Source of the DNA: Enterovibrio norvegicus_B
Lineage (GTDB): Bacteria > Pseudomonadota > Gammaproteobacteria > Enterobacterales > Vibrionaceae
Direction of reading: 5' to 3'
Length of the DNA stretch: 64,000 nucleotides
Assembly: GCF_002876705.1 (NCBI RefSeq)
Contig: NZ_MDAG01000005.1
Span: 1-64,000 of the forward strand
Below, one piece after another: positions 28,216-37,476 of this stretch. Position 1 is the first letter of the stretch; every line of letters starts with the position of its first letter. Below the pieces are notes generated by a model, which was not told the origin of the DNA, searched no databases, and worked only from the letters and a program-made list of their open reading frames with translations. A program made the position numbers and the translations under genes.

Positions 28216-29061
28216 TTAACCTTTTTGAACAGCAGCTACTTCGTCTGCGAAGCTCATTTCTTGAGCTTTCTCGATACCTTCACCTACTTCTAGGCGAACG
28301 AAGCTAGAAACTGAAGCGCCTTTCTCTTTCAAGAATTCGCCAACAGTTTTCTTAGGTTCCATGATGAATGGTTGACCAGTTAGAGAAACTTCGCCGGTGA
28401 ATTTCTTCATGCGGCCAACAACCATTTTCTCAGCGATTTCTTGAGGCTTGCCTTCATTCATCGCGATTTCAACTTGGATTTGCTGCTCTTTAGCAACAAC
28501 GTCAGCTGGTACATCTGATGGGTTAACGTATTCTGGCTTAGAAGCAGCAACGTGCATAGAAACGTGCTTAAGTACTTCTGCGTCGCCTTCGCCAGCAACA
28601 ACAACACCAATGCGCTCACCGTGACGGTAAGAAGCGATTGATACGCCTTCTACGTAGTTAACACGACGGATAGAGATGTTCTCACCGATTTTGGTAACTA
28701 GCGCGATACGTGCTTCTTCGAATTGCGCTTGCAGTTCTTCAACTGACGCTTTAGACGCTAGAGCTGCTTCAGCAACTTCGTTAGCGAATGCAGTGAAGCT
28801 GCCATCTTTAGCTACGAAGTCTGTTTGACAGTTAACTTCAACAAGCGCAGCAACACCGTCAGCATCTTTGATGATGATTGTGCCTTCAGCTGCGATGTTA
28901 CCTGCTTTCTTAGCAGCTTTCGCAGCGCCACTTTTGCGCATGTTTTCGATTGCTAGTTCGATGTCGCCGTTGCTTTCAACAAGCGCCTTCTTACATTCCA
29001 TCATACCTGCGGCTGTACGGTCGCGCAGTTCTTTAACCAGGGCAGCGGTAACAGTTGCCAT
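28216..29061 (-). CDS. tsf: elongation factor Ts
   Basis: A 281-aa guanine nucleotide exchange factor for EF-Tu. The N-terminal UBA-like part has VKELRDRTAAGMMECKKAL, and the exchange motif TDFVAKDGSF (the TDFV segment that contacts EF-Tu) is intact. Length is normal (283 in E. coli). It is co-transcribed with rpsB subject to an intergenic attenuator. Confidence 0.97.
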   Translation of the reverse strand: MATVTAALVKELRDRTAAGMMECKKALVESNGDIELAIENMRKSGAAKAAKKAGNIAAEGTIIIKDADGVAALVEVNCQTDFVAKDGSFTAFANEVAEAALASKASVEELQAQFEEARIALVTKIGENISIRRVNYVEGVSIASYRHGERIGVVVAGEGDAEVLKHVSMHVAASKPEYVNPSDVPADVVAKEQQIQVEIAMNEGKPQEIAEKMVVGRMKKFTGEVSLTGQPFIMEPKKTVGEFLKEKGASVSSFVRLEVGEGIEKAQEMSFADEVAAVQKG

Positions 29062-29091
29062 TGTTCAATCCTCGATTCGAAACTTTTGGGT

Positions 29092-29121
29092 AAAAATCAG
29101 GGGCCGTAATTTGGCCCCTGC
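29092..29121 (-). terminator. attenuator in the rpsB-tsf gap
   Basis: On the minus strand AGGGGCC-aaattac-GGCCCCT runs into GATTTTTACC about 30 bases before tsf. It is an intrinsic terminator inside the operon and would lower EF-Ts relative to S2. A terminator at this place is also known in E. coli. Confidence 0.75.
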
Positions 29122-29189
29122 TAACCTACTTAGCTTACAGCGCCGTTCATGACAGCCTGATTGCTAAGAATGCTCACAAAGAGCAAATA

Positions 29190-29918
29190 TTACTCAGCGA
29201 CTTCAACTAGCTCGTCTTCAGCTTGAGCTACGATGTCCTGGCTACGGCCTTCTTTGTAAGACTGTGCTGCAGCGTTCAGGTACAGTTGAACAGCGCGGAT
29301 TGCGTCGTCGTTACCTGGGATAACGAAGTCAACGCCATCTGGATCAGAGTTGGTATCAACTACTGCGTATACAGGGATACCCAGGTTGTTCGCTTCTTTA
29401 ATCGCGATGTGCTCGTGATCTGCATCGATAACGAATAGTGCGTCAGGAAGACCACCCATGTTTTTGATACCGCCAAGAGATTTTTCTAGTTTCTCCATTT
29501 CGCGAGTACGCATCAGGGCTTCTTTCTTAGTCAGCTTCTCGAAAGTACCGTCAGTTGCTTGAACTTCTAGCTCTTTAAGACGCTTGATTGACATGCGAAC
29601 TGTTTTCCAGTTAGTCAACATACCGCCCAACCAGCGGTTGTTCACGTAGAACTGATCACAGCTTTCTGCAGCTGCTTTTACAGAATCGCTCGCGGCACGC
29701 TTAGTACCAACGAAAAGTACTTTACCTTTACGCTCACCAACTTTAGTCAGTTCGCCAAGTACTTCGTTGAACATTGGTACAGTTTTTTCTAGGTTAATGA
29801 TATGAACCTTGTTACGTGCACCAAAGATGAATGGCTTCATCTTAGGGTTCCAGTAACGAGTTTGGTGACCGAAGTGAACACCAGCTTTAAGCATGTCGCG
29901 CATTGAAACAGTAGCCAT
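29190..29918 (-). CDS. rpsB: 30S ribosomal protein S2
   Basis: A 242-aa small-subunit ribosomal protein. The N terminus MATVSMRDMLKAGVHFGHQTR and the FIFGARNKVHIINLEKT segment are diagnostic. The open frame extends upstream to 29990, but that part is the regulatory leader; ATG 29918, preceded by AGAGGAAT, gives the family length (241 in E. coli). Confidence 0.97.
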   Translation of the reverse strand: MATVSMRDMLKAGVHFGHQTRYWNPKMKPFIFGARNKVHIINLEKTVPMFNEVLGELTKVGERKGKVLFVGTKRAASDSVKAAAESCDQFYVNNRWLGGMLTNWKTVRMSIKRLKELEVQATDGTFEKLTKKEALMRTREMEKLEKSLGGIKNMGGLPDALFVIDADHEHIAIKEANNLGIPVYAVVDTNSDPDGVDFVIPGNDDAIRAVQLYLNAAAQSYKEGRSQDIVAQAEDELVEVAE

Positions 29919-30092
29919 TTTAAATTCCTCTAGGGGGTTAGGCCTCCACATATCCCATACATCCGACCCTAAACGGGCACCCCGGAGCATGTGTCGATAT
30001 GTGTGTGAGTTATATTAATCAATAATGAAACACCCATACTTAGAACCTGTTTTGCAGATTTACTAAGAAGGCGTATTTCGGCGCGCTTTATA
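29919..30092 (-). promoter_or_regulatory. rpsB promoter and S2-responsive leader
   Basis: The 317 bases between rpsB and map contain a minus-strand -10 TATAAA (30092-30087) followed by a GC-rich discriminator GCGCGCC. The leader is about 160 nt. Its last 70 bases (CCGGGGTGCCCGTTTAGGG, then GTATGGGATATGTGGAGGC and CTAACCCCC) match the conserved gammaproteobacterial rpsB leader through which S2 represses its own translation. The mapping of the structure is by memory of the family, not computed. Confidence 0.7.
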
Positions 30093-30235
30093 CCATAAAA
30101 AGCGACCTTAAATCCAGCATAAAAAAGTCATTGCTTGTCGGCTTGAGGTTCCCACATGGCGATGCGATTGATAATATGTACCCATAGCAATCAATTCATC
30201 CCTTGCTAAATAAGGGAACCAACTGAGAGATAGCA

Positions 30236-31033
30236 ATGAGCGCGACTATTAAATCGGCTGAAGAAATCGAAAAAATGCGCGAGGCTGGTCGCCTTGCGGC
30301 ACAAGTGCTAGAGATGATCGAAGAGCACGTCAAAGTTGGTGTCACCACCCAAGAACTGGATGACATTTGCCACACATTCATCACCGAGACGCAAAGCGCG
30401 ATTCCGGCTCCACTCAATTATCACGGGTTCCCAAAATCGATTTGTACCTCTATCAACCACATCGTTTGCCACGGCATTCCTAATCAAAGCGATGTACTGA
30501 AAGATGGTGACATTATCAATATTGATATCACAGTTATTAAAGATGGCTACCATGGCGACACATCCAAGATGTTCTTGGTCGGTGATGTATCTGCGGAAGA
30601 TAAAGCCTTGTGCCACGTTGCACAGGAAAGCCTTTACCAAGCCCTTAAAAAAGTAAAACCAGGCGCACGCATTGGTGATTTAGGCACGGAAATTCAGAAG
30701 TTCATCAAGAACCGTCCTAAGCGTTACTCTATCGTGAAAGATTACTGTGGCCACGGTATCGGTGCGCAGTTCCACGAGGAGCCGCAAGTTGTTCACTATA
30801 AAAACAGTGACCGCACCCTGATCCAAAAAGGCATGTGTTTCACGATCGAGCCTATGATTAATGCAGGCAAATTTGGCACTGTATTGGACGAAGACGACGG
30901 TTGGACGGTTTATACCGTTGATGGCAAAAAATCAGCGCAATGGGAGCACACCATTCTCGTCACGGACAACGGGTGTGAAATTCTCACCCTGCGCAGTGAT
31001 GAATCGCTTCCACGCATTCTGAACAACGCATAA
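30236..31033 (+). CDS. map: type I methionyl aminopeptidase
   Basis: A 265-aa cytosolic enzyme that removes the initiator methionine. The five metal ligands can be read: Asp in INIDITVIKDGYHGD (two), His in GHGIGAQFHEEP, Glu in FTIEPM and Glu in WEHTILVT. Length is typical (264 in E. coli). It is divergent from rpsB, the usual arrangement in this group. Confidence 0.97.
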   Translation: MSATIKSAEEIEKMREAGRLAAQVLEMIEEHVKVGVTTQELDDICHTFITETQSAIPAPLNYHGFPKSICTSINHIVCHGIPNQSDVLKDGDIINIDITVIKDGYHGDTSKMFLVGDVSAEDKALCHVAQESLYQALKKVKPGARIGDLGTEIQKFIKNRPKRYSIVKDYCGHGIGAQFHEEPQVVHYKNSDRTLIQKGMCFTIEPMINAGKFGTVLDEDDGWTVYTVDGKKSAQWEHTILVTDNGCEILTLRSDESLPRILNNA

Positions 31034-31041
31034 CCATCACA

Positions 31042-31072
31042 GTGAAGTCGGCCTTAGCGCCGGCTTTTTTAT
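31042..31072 (+). terminator. terminator after map
   Basis: The hairpin AGTCGGC-cttagc-GCCGGCT with one G-T pair is followed by TTTTTTAT, 10 bases after the map stop. Confidence 0.75.
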
Positions 31073-31175
31073 ATCTACCTCACCAACATAACGACCAAAA
31101 AATTAATGGTGAGTAGACAAGCCTTTTCGCGCAGATTGATTTGGGTTTCACCCAGAAGAAATATCAAGGAAGACC

Positions 31176-33797
31176 ATGAACGACGTTCTGCTTAAGCCTC
31201 AAGACCTGACTGAAGAACAACTCAATGTGACCGAGCTAAAACACCAATTAACTTTGTTTGGTGATGCTCAAAAAGTGGCGTTTCTCGCTCACGCCCCTGT
31301 GAATGACTTGGTCTATCAACGCGCAGAGTTCATGGACGCGCTTTTGCAGCGGCTCTGGCAGCACTACGCATTTAACCACAACCCGAACCTCGCATTAATT
31401 GCAGTGGGTGGTTATGGTCGCAGTGAGCTTCACCCATTGTCAGACATTGACCTCTTAATCCTCAGTGAGAGCGGGATTGAGAAGCAATACGAAGCACGCC
31501 TGAGCGAATTTGTTACCTTGCTTTGGGATTTGAAGTTAGAAGTTGGCCATAGCGTCAGAACCCTTTCTGAGTGTTTAGATGTTGGATTGAATGACCTCAC
31601 CGTCGCGACTAATTTGCAAGAAGCAAGGTTACTCTGCGGCAGCGAACGCATTTTCCATCAATTAAAAAACCGCATTCACTCTGAGCACTTTTGGCCCAGC
31701 GATAAATTCTTCCAAGCCAAAGTCCAAGAGCAGCGCGATCGTCACGCGCGATACCACGACACCGCTTACAACCTAGAGCCCGATATAAAATCCAGTCCTG
31801 GTGGTCTGCGCGATATCCATACATTAAGTTGGATTGCTCGACGTCACTTTGGTGCAACAAGCCTGCGTGAAATGAGCAAATATGGCTTCCTCACAGACGC
31901 CGAATTTCGTGAACTGGATGAGTGCCAAACCATGCTCTGGCGCATTCGTTTCGCCCTTCACCTCGAACTGAGACGCTACGACAATCGCCTCACCTTCTCT
32001 CACCAGCCATCTGTAGCAGAAACCCTCGAATACAAAGGGGAAGGCAACCGTGGTATTGAGCTGATGATGAAGGATTTCTATCGCACTCTGGGGCGCGTAT
32101 CAGAACTGAACAAGATGCTTATCCGCTTGTTTGCACAAGCCATTGAAGACGAGCCAGATCATAAGAAAATTGAAGTGCTCAGCGATGACTTTCAACGCCG
32201 TGGGCGTCAAATTGAAGCGCGAAAGCCTGCCTTATTCCAAGCACGCCCTGACACCATCATTGATATGTTTCTGCATATCGCGAACGACAAGTCGATTGAG
32301 TCCATATCCGCACCAACACTGCGTCAGTTGCGCACAGCTAGACGCCGGTTAAACCGATTTCTTTGCGACATTCCTGAAGCAAAAGAGAAATTCATCGAGC
32401 TCACTCGCCACCCTAACGCCCTGCATAAGGCGTTTCTGTTGATGCACAAGCATGGCGTATTGTCCGCGTACTTACCGCAATGGAGCCAAATTGTAGGACA
32501 GATGCAATTTGACCTGTTTCATGCCTACACCGTCGATGAACATACCGTGCGCCTGCTTAAGCACATCAACGGATTCAGCAATACTGAAAACCGTGAAAAA
32601 CACCCGATTTGTTGTGATATCTACCCGCGCTTAGCAAAACCTGAACTGCTATTACTCGCGGCTATTTTCCACGACATTGGTAAGGGACGTGGTGGCGATC
32701 ACTCAGAGATAGGCGCAGAAGAATCGTATACCTTCTGCATTGAACACGGCTTTTCGCGTCCAGAGGCTAATCTAGTGAGCTGGTTGGTGAAAAACCACCT
32801 GCTCATGTCAGTAACGGCACAACGCCGCGATATTTATGATCCTGACGTGATCACTGAATTCGCAAAATCAGTGCGCGATGAAGAGCGACTGGATTACCTT
32901 ATTTGCCTAACTGTCGCAGATATCAATGCAACCAACCCTGAACTTTGGAACAGTTGGAAGCGCACCTTGCTGGCAGAGCTGTATTACTCAACGCAAAAAG
33001 CGTTACGCCGAGGCCTTGAGAACCCACCGGATATCCGTGAACGCATTAGACATAACCAGCAACTTGCCTCCGCGCTGTTGAGAATGAACGGCCACCCACC
33101 AAGAGAGATTGAACTCCTGTGGCAACGGTTTAAAGCCGATTATTTCTTGCGTCATACACACAAGCAAATTGCATGGCATAGCGAAAATATCCTCGCGCAC
33201 GACAGTGACGAACCACTCGTGCTCGTCAGCAAAAATGCCACCCGAGGCGGCACGGAGCTTTTCGTTTATAGCCAAGATAGGCCTAGCCTTTTTGCTCGCG
33301 TCGTGGCATCGCTCGATAAGAAGAACTTGAGCGTGCATGATGCACAAATCATGACCAGCAAAGATGGCTTCGCACTGGACACCTTTATGGTATTGGATGC
33401 AAACAACGAAGCCATTTCATCAGATCGTCACACGAAAATTAAAGAAGGTGTAACACATGCATTGATGCAAGAAGGCGCGATCACGCTACCTTGCCGTCGT
33501 GCATCACGTAAATTGATGGCGTTTAACGTAAAGACTCAAGTCAATTTCCTCCCAACGCGCACAGGAAGACGCACACTCATTGAGCTTGTAGCGCTCGATA
33601 CACCAGGGTTACTAGCACGTGTGGGGGCAATATTGGCGAGAGAAAAAGTGTCACTTCAAGCCGCGAAAATCACCACCATTGGTGAGCGCGCAGAAGACTT
33701 TTTCATCGTGACGGACACCGAGCGCCAAAGCCTGTCAGAAGAACAACAAACGTCACTGAGAGAAGCGCTGTTTGATGCCATAAATGACGCGTCTTAA
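31176..33797 (+). CDS. glnD: bifunctional uridylyltransferase/uridylyl-removing enzyme
   Basis: An 873-aa nitrogen sensor that modifies PII proteins according to glutamine level. Domains in order: nucleotidyltransferase with GGYGRSELHPLSDIDLLIL (about residue 75), a helical linker, an HD hydrolase domain with FHDIGKGRGGDHSEIGAE (about residue 500), and two C-terminal ACT domains (from about 690 and 800) that bind glutamine. Length is within the family range. Confidence 0.97.
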   Translation: MNDVLLKPQDLTEEQLNVTELKHQLTLFGDAQKVAFLAHAPVNDLVYQRAEFMDALLQRLWQHYAFNHNPNLALIAVGGYGRSELHPLSDIDLLILSESGIEKQYEARLSEFVTLLWDLKLEVGHSVRTLSECLDVGLNDLTVATNLQEARLLCGSERIFHQLKNRIHSEHFWPSDKFFQAKVQEQRDRHARYHDTAYNLEPDIKSSPGGLRDIHTLSWIARRHFGATSLREMSKYGFLTDAEFRELDECQTMLWRIRFALHLELRRYDNRLTFSHQPSVAETLEYKGEGNRGIELMMKDFYRTLGRVSELNKMLIRLFAQAIEDEPDHKKIEVLSDDFQRRGRQIEARKPALFQARPDTIIDMFLHIANDKSIESISAPTLRQLRTARRRLNRFLCDIPEAKEKFIELTRHPNALHKAFLLMHKHGVLSAYLPQWSQIVGQMQFDLFHAYTVDEHTVRLLKHINGFSNTENREKHPICCDIYPRLAKPELLLLAAIFHDIGKGRGGDHSEIGAEESYTFCIEHGFSRPEANLVSWLVKNHLLMSVTAQRRDIYDPDVITEFAKSVRDEERLDYLICLTVADINATNPELWNSWKRTLLAELYYSTQKALRRGLENPPDIRERIRHNQQLASALLRMNGHPPREIELLWQRFKADYFLRHTHKQIAWHSENILAHDSDEPLVLVSKNATRGGTELFVYSQDRPSLFARVVASLDKKNLSVHDAQIMTSKDGFALDTFMVLDANNEAISSDRHTKIKEGVTHALMQEGAITLPCRRASRKLMAFNVKTQVNFLPTRTGRRTLIELVALDTPGLLARVGAILAREKVSLQAAKITTIGERAEDFFIVTDTERQSLSEEQQTSLREALFDAINDAS

Positions 33798-33948
33798 CGG
33801 GACAGATCCCCAATGCACGATGCGAGGCGATCTTGACCACAAGTCTCAGTCTTTGATCATTTCGGCTATTGGGGGTCGATGCGCGCAACTGCTACAGTGA
33901 AGCAATCTATTTTCACTAATTATTCAGTGTGCTTGTATAGAGGTAGTT

Positions 33949-34326
33949 ATGTATCAGAATCTTGTGAACATCGGCATCGAAAGTCCTGAAAACATCGAAC
34001 GTTACACCCTGCGCCAAGAAGCAAACTCCGACACACTGAAAATTTATTTTCATAAGTCTAAAGGCGAGCTCTTTGCAAAGAGTGTGAAGTTCAAATACCC
34101 ACGCCAACGTAAGAATGTCGTTGTAGACAGCGGCAGTGGTCGTTTCCGCGAAGTCACTGAAATCAATCGAAGCCTGTCTTTGGTGGTTGATGAACTGGAT
34201 AAAATCGTGAGAAAAGAGCAAGGCGAACAGGACACCAAGAAGAAGATTTTGCACGATCTTCGCCACTTAGAAAAAGTGGTCGCCAGCAAGATCGCCGAGA
34301 TCGAGGCAGATCTAGAGAAGCTATAA
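33949..34326 (+). CDS. yaeH: UPF0325 family protein YaeH (DUF3461)
   Basis: A 125-aa small protein that matches E. coli YaeH closely in SLRQEAN-like TLRQEANSDTLKIYFHKSKGE, FAKSVKFKYPRQRK and the closing helix ISEIEADLEKL-type end. The C-terminal half is a charged amphipathic helix. Function is not established. It lies after glnD as in E. coli (there with dapD between). Confidence 0.92.
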   Translation: MYQNLVNIGIESPENIERYTLRQEANSDTLKIYFHKSKGELFAKSVKFKYPRQRKNVVVDSGSGRFREVTEINRSLSLVVDELDKIVRKEQGEQDTKKKILHDLRHLEKVVASKIAEIEADLEKL

Positions 34327-34341
34327 TCTCCAATCGCTCAA

Positions 34342-34374
34342 ACAAAAAACCGCCTTACATTGGCGGTTTTTTGG
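34342..34374. terminator. bidirectional terminator between yaeH and truC
   Basis: The hairpin ACCGCC-ttacat-TGGCGGT is flanked by A6 and T6 runs between two convergent genes. Confidence 0.85.
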
Positions 34375-34397
34375 TTTTAAAGCGCCGAACGTTTTTT

Positions 34398-35129
34398 CTA
34401 GAGCTTATCGCTCAACGTCAACCCATCTAGAACACGACGCCACACAGCGTCGACTTTCGCTTCAATGCTCACCTCTTCCCCCGTCACAGGGTGAATAAAT
34501 TGCGTACTTGATGCATGTAGCAAAAGTTGATGACAGTCGAATTCGTCGCGGAATAATCGATTGTGTCTGCCGTCGCCGTGATTTACATCACCAACAATGT
34601 GATGGCTCAAATGGTGCATATGACGACGTAATTGGTGTTTTCTCCCCGTGTGCGGTTTCATTTCCACCAGCGTGTATCGGCAGCTTTGGTAACGTCCCAT
34701 CGGGATTGGCAACTCAGCATGAGCGATAGGACGATACTCAGTGATCGCTTCTTTCGCTTCGGGCTCTTTGGTTGCCTTCTTGTCAGCAATTTTATCCAGC
34801 TCTTCTTTTAACGCGTAATCAAGCGTTGCCCCTTCCTGAATCCAGCCGCGAACAATGGCATGATACGTTTTATGAATATCGCGTCCCGCAAACTTTGGCA
34901 TCATTTCCGCCGCCATTTCAGAGGATAAAGCAAAAAGTAACACCCCGGATGTTGGACGATCTAATCGATGCAAAGGGAAAACATGCTGCCCAATTTGGTC
35001 ACGGAGCGTTTGCATGACAAAACGCGTTTCACCTTTATCGAGCCAAGATCGGTGCACCAGCATGCCCGAAGGTTTATTTACAGCAATGAGCCATTCATCG
35101 CGATAGAGTATTTCTAATTCGATTTGCAT
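34398..35129 (-). CDS. truC: tRNA pseudouridine(65) synthase
   Basis: A 243-aa RluA-family synthase. It starts with the short form ELEILYRDEWLIAVNKPSGMLVH, without an S4 domain, and has the catalytic Asp in PLHRLDRPTSGVLLFA. KPHTGRKHQLRRHMHHLSHHIVGD is the other signature block. Length (about 240-260) and position beside yqcC identify TruC rather than RluA/C/D. Confidence 0.95.
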   Translation of the reverse strand: MQIELEILYRDEWLIAVNKPSGMLVHRSWLDKGETRFVMQTLRDQIGQHVFPLHRLDRPTSGVLLFALSSEMAAEMMPKFAGRDIHKTYHAIVRGWIQEGATLDYALKEELDKIADKKATKEPEAKEAITEYRPIAHAELPIPMGRYQSCRYTLVEMKPHTGRKHQLRRHMHHLSHHIVGDVNHGDGRHNRLFRDEFDCHQLLLHASSTQFIHPVTGEEVSIEAKVDAVWRRVLDGLTLSDKL

Positions 35130-35141
35130 CTTACGTCGTTA

Positions 35142-35468
35142 TCACTGAGAGGAGGGTTGAGAGAGAGCATCAATATCTTTAGTGACGCGGACAATAGTTC
35201 CATGCCCATGCGCACCTTTAAGCGCTTCTTCAACGTACGGCGAAATAGAGAATGCCGAGGGAAGTGGCAAGTCATGGTCGACCAAATGGTGCATTTTCGG
35301 AATGAACACCCATTGCAGCCATTCGGCACACGTTAAGACATCAACAGAAAAAGGTTCAACACTCGATAGGGCTTCGTCAGAAGGCGGTACCCTTTGCCAG
35401 TGCCCATGGCGTTCTAGCACTTGCTGCAGACTGACCAGCAGCACCTTTACATCTTGGTGTTTGCTCAT
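35142..35468 (-). CDS. yqcC: YqcC family protein
   Basis: A 108-aa protein with the YqcC (DUF446) pattern: VLLVSLQQVLERHGHWQ at the N terminus, PFSVDVLTCAEWLQWVFIPKMHHL in the middle and LPLPSAFSISPYVEEAL. It is mainly helical. The function is unknown. It lies 12 bases before truC, the same pair as in E. coli. Confidence 0.92.
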   Translation of the reverse strand: MSKHQDVKVLLVSLQQVLERHGHWQRVPPSDEALSSVEPFSVDVLTCAEWLQWVFIPKMHHLVDHDLPLPSAFSISPYVEEALKGAHGHGTIVRVTKDIDALSQPSSQ

Positions 35469-35647
35469 AGATTTTGTCTCTTATCTGGCCGTATGGGTTG
35501 AATTTCTTACTTGGCGCAAGCATATCATCATTCATAACACTCAGCGAAAAGCCTTGTTACCATTCTCCCCGCTTTCAACATGCGGGATTGATATACTGGC
35601 CATTCTTCGCATTACGCCAACGACGGCACGACCAATTAGAAGTGATC

Positions 35648-36688
35648 ATGGAAAATACTCTTTCTCTTAACGCCATTTTTAGCCAAGCAAACTGCGACTT
35701 TGTGGTTTTTGATCTGAGCCGTCGCGTCACGGAAATCAGCAACAAAGATTTTATTGCCATTGAAGAAAATCGTGTTGCCTACCCTTTTCCAGCGCAACAG
35801 CATGCGCAAATAGGCATCGCATTCTGGCAACCCAGCCAATCGCCTTGGATTTGGTTTCTGAAAATGCCATTGGACGAGCGAGGCTTGCTCCAACAAACAG
35901 CCTTGGGTGACTTTATTCAGTTCGTCGCCCAAGCCATGGGCACAACACTCAACAAAACACCCACAGAGGAAGAGCAAGAAAAGCTCGCTGCGAATCCATA
36001 CACCTTTACGCCACAAGATGACAAGAAGGCCATGTTCCATGCCTTCCTAACGGCGCGACTCAATCAACCCGCCAGCCAATATTACGATCATGCTCAACAC
36101 TACACATCCGGGGAGCTAGGCTGGAATGATTGGCAAGGTGTCGGACTGCAAGGGTTAGCCGATTTGTGCGCCCGTATGGACCGCCACAACAATGTCACGC
36201 GTATTCGTAAGGCGCTTTCAAACCTTCCTGATACGCCGCGTTACGCCTTGCTTGGCTGTTTGGAGCATTGCGCACTGCCCGCATCACTGAGCGACAGGAT
36301 TAACGAACAAATCAACGATGTTCTAACCCAGAACGAGGCAGATCTGTTTTTACTCTCCGCGTATGTTCGTGCCTTGTCCGGTGCACAATCCACACAGCTA
36401 CAACAAACCATCACCCAGGTACTCAGCTACCCTGCTCTGCAACACAGAGAAATGTTGATCGCGATTGCGGGACGATGCTGGCATGCGTTAAATGATAACG
36501 CACTGCTCGATACCTTCTTGATTGCTGTCGCTGATCAAAAAGATCCTACTTTCTTCCAACAGATGGTGGCGGATCTCGTCATGATCCCCACACTGCGCCC
36601 TCAAATGCTCTCTCTGCTCAATGGGCAAGCCTCTGAAGCATTGATGGAAGCCGTTCAGCAATTGCAAGCATCGGTGAAATCGTCATGA
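35648..36688 (+). CDS. DUF3549 family protein
   Basis: A 346-aa soluble protein matching the vibrio DUF3549 family (starts MENTLSLNAIFSQANCDFVVFDLSRRV). The N-terminal half contains IAFWQPSQSPWIWFLKMPLDERGLL. The rest is helical repeat-like with many short leucine-rich helices. The open frame begins at 35474, but ATG 35648 is preceded by AGAAG and matches the expected N terminus. Function unknown. It overlaps the next gene by four bases. Confidence 0.85.
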   Translation: MENTLSLNAIFSQANCDFVVFDLSRRVTEISNKDFIAIEENRVAYPFPAQQHAQIGIAFWQPSQSPWIWFLKMPLDERGLLQQTALGDFIQFVAQAMGTTLNKTPTEEEQEKLAANPYTFTPQDDKKAMFHAFLTARLNQPASQYYDHAQHYTSGELGWNDWQGVGLQGLADLCARMDRHNNVTRIRKALSNLPDTPRYALLGCLEHCALPASLSDRINEQINDVLTQNEADLFLLSAYVRALSGAQSTQLQQTITQVLSYPALQHREMLIAIAGRCWHALNDNALLDTFLIAVADQKDPTFFQQMVADLVMIPTLRPQMLSLLNGQASEALMEAVQQLQASVKSS

Positions 36689-36990
36689 GTGATTTATTTT
36701 GGATCATCGCTATTGCCGTTATCGCCAGCCTATTTTGGCAACAGCGCCGTCAAAGTGAGCTCGCAAAGCAATACATTAACCGCCGCTGTCAGCAAGTGGG
36801 TGTGCAGCTCATTTCCATTGCGAGAGGGAGCCACAAGTTTGGCTGGCCAAAAGGCCCATTGAATATCCAAACACGGTATTTTTTTGAGTTTTCAGTGAAT
36901 GGATTGGATTGTTATCAAGGGTATGCAGTGATGAGAGGCATGAGGCTACAAGAAGTGTTTATGCCTGCTTATCCAATGGTTGACGAGTAA
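36685..36990 (+). CDS. DUF3301 domain-containing protein
   Basis: A 101-aa protein with one N-terminal membrane anchor (LFWIIAIAVIASLFWQQRR), then a small soluble domain with QYINRRCQQVGVQLISIARG and RYFFEFSVNGLDCYQGYAVMRG. It fits DUF3301. Its ATG overlaps the DUF3549 stop (ATGA), so both are translated together. Function unknown. Confidence 0.85.
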   Translation: MSDLFWIIAIAVIASLFWQQRRQSELAKQYINRRCQQVGVQLISIARGSHKFGWPKGPLNIQTRYFFEFSVNGLDCYQGYAVMRGMRLQEVFMPAYPMVDE

Positions 36991-37054
36991 AAGCAGTACG
37001 TTCAAGCCATGGCGATTTACATGTTATTGGGGGACTAGAACGTTATTGGGGAAC

Positions 37055-37476
37055 ACAAAAAAGAACGGGCGCGACATATAGTCGCGCCCTGAGGTCTTAC
37101 TTGCAGCTGTCCTGCTACGAAAGTGCTCCCTGCATCATTCCTTGATCAGTGGCTGAATCCTTCAGCGTTTTCCTTATTCTCTCCGTCCTGGAGGTGTCCT
37201 TCGGTCTTACCATGACCCATCGAGCTTTCCTGTCTCGATTCTCGTCCTCATCCTGAGGGTGTCCTTAACTTCGTCCTGAAGTGATTCCTTAAGCCCCCGT
37301 CCTGGGTTGTCCTAAGTGTCATCCTGACCGATAAAATTCCATTTCATCGCTACGGTTCCATCCGTTCCCTATTCCGTCTTCCTTGCTAGTAACACAATCC
37401 TTGCGTTACCTGCTCATCCTGAGCAACCAAGTCCGTGGTTTAGTTCCTGTTCCGTGTGTCAGTATCCTTCCGACAC
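37055..37476 (-). ncRNA. csrB: CsrB-family regulatory RNA, copy 1
   Basis: On the minus strand this is about 420 nt packed with GGA motifs (AGGA, GGGA or ACGGA), many in the loops of short hairpins such as GCTCAGGATGAGC and ACTTCAGGACGAAGT. These are the CsrA-sequestering sites of CsrB. It ends in a strong intrinsic terminator (GGGCGCGAC-tatat-GTCGCGCCC then TTCTTTTTT, 37089-37055). A -10 TAATCT lies at 37487-37482, placing +1 near 37475. Position between yqcC and syd is exactly that of csrB in E. coli. Confidence 0.92.
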
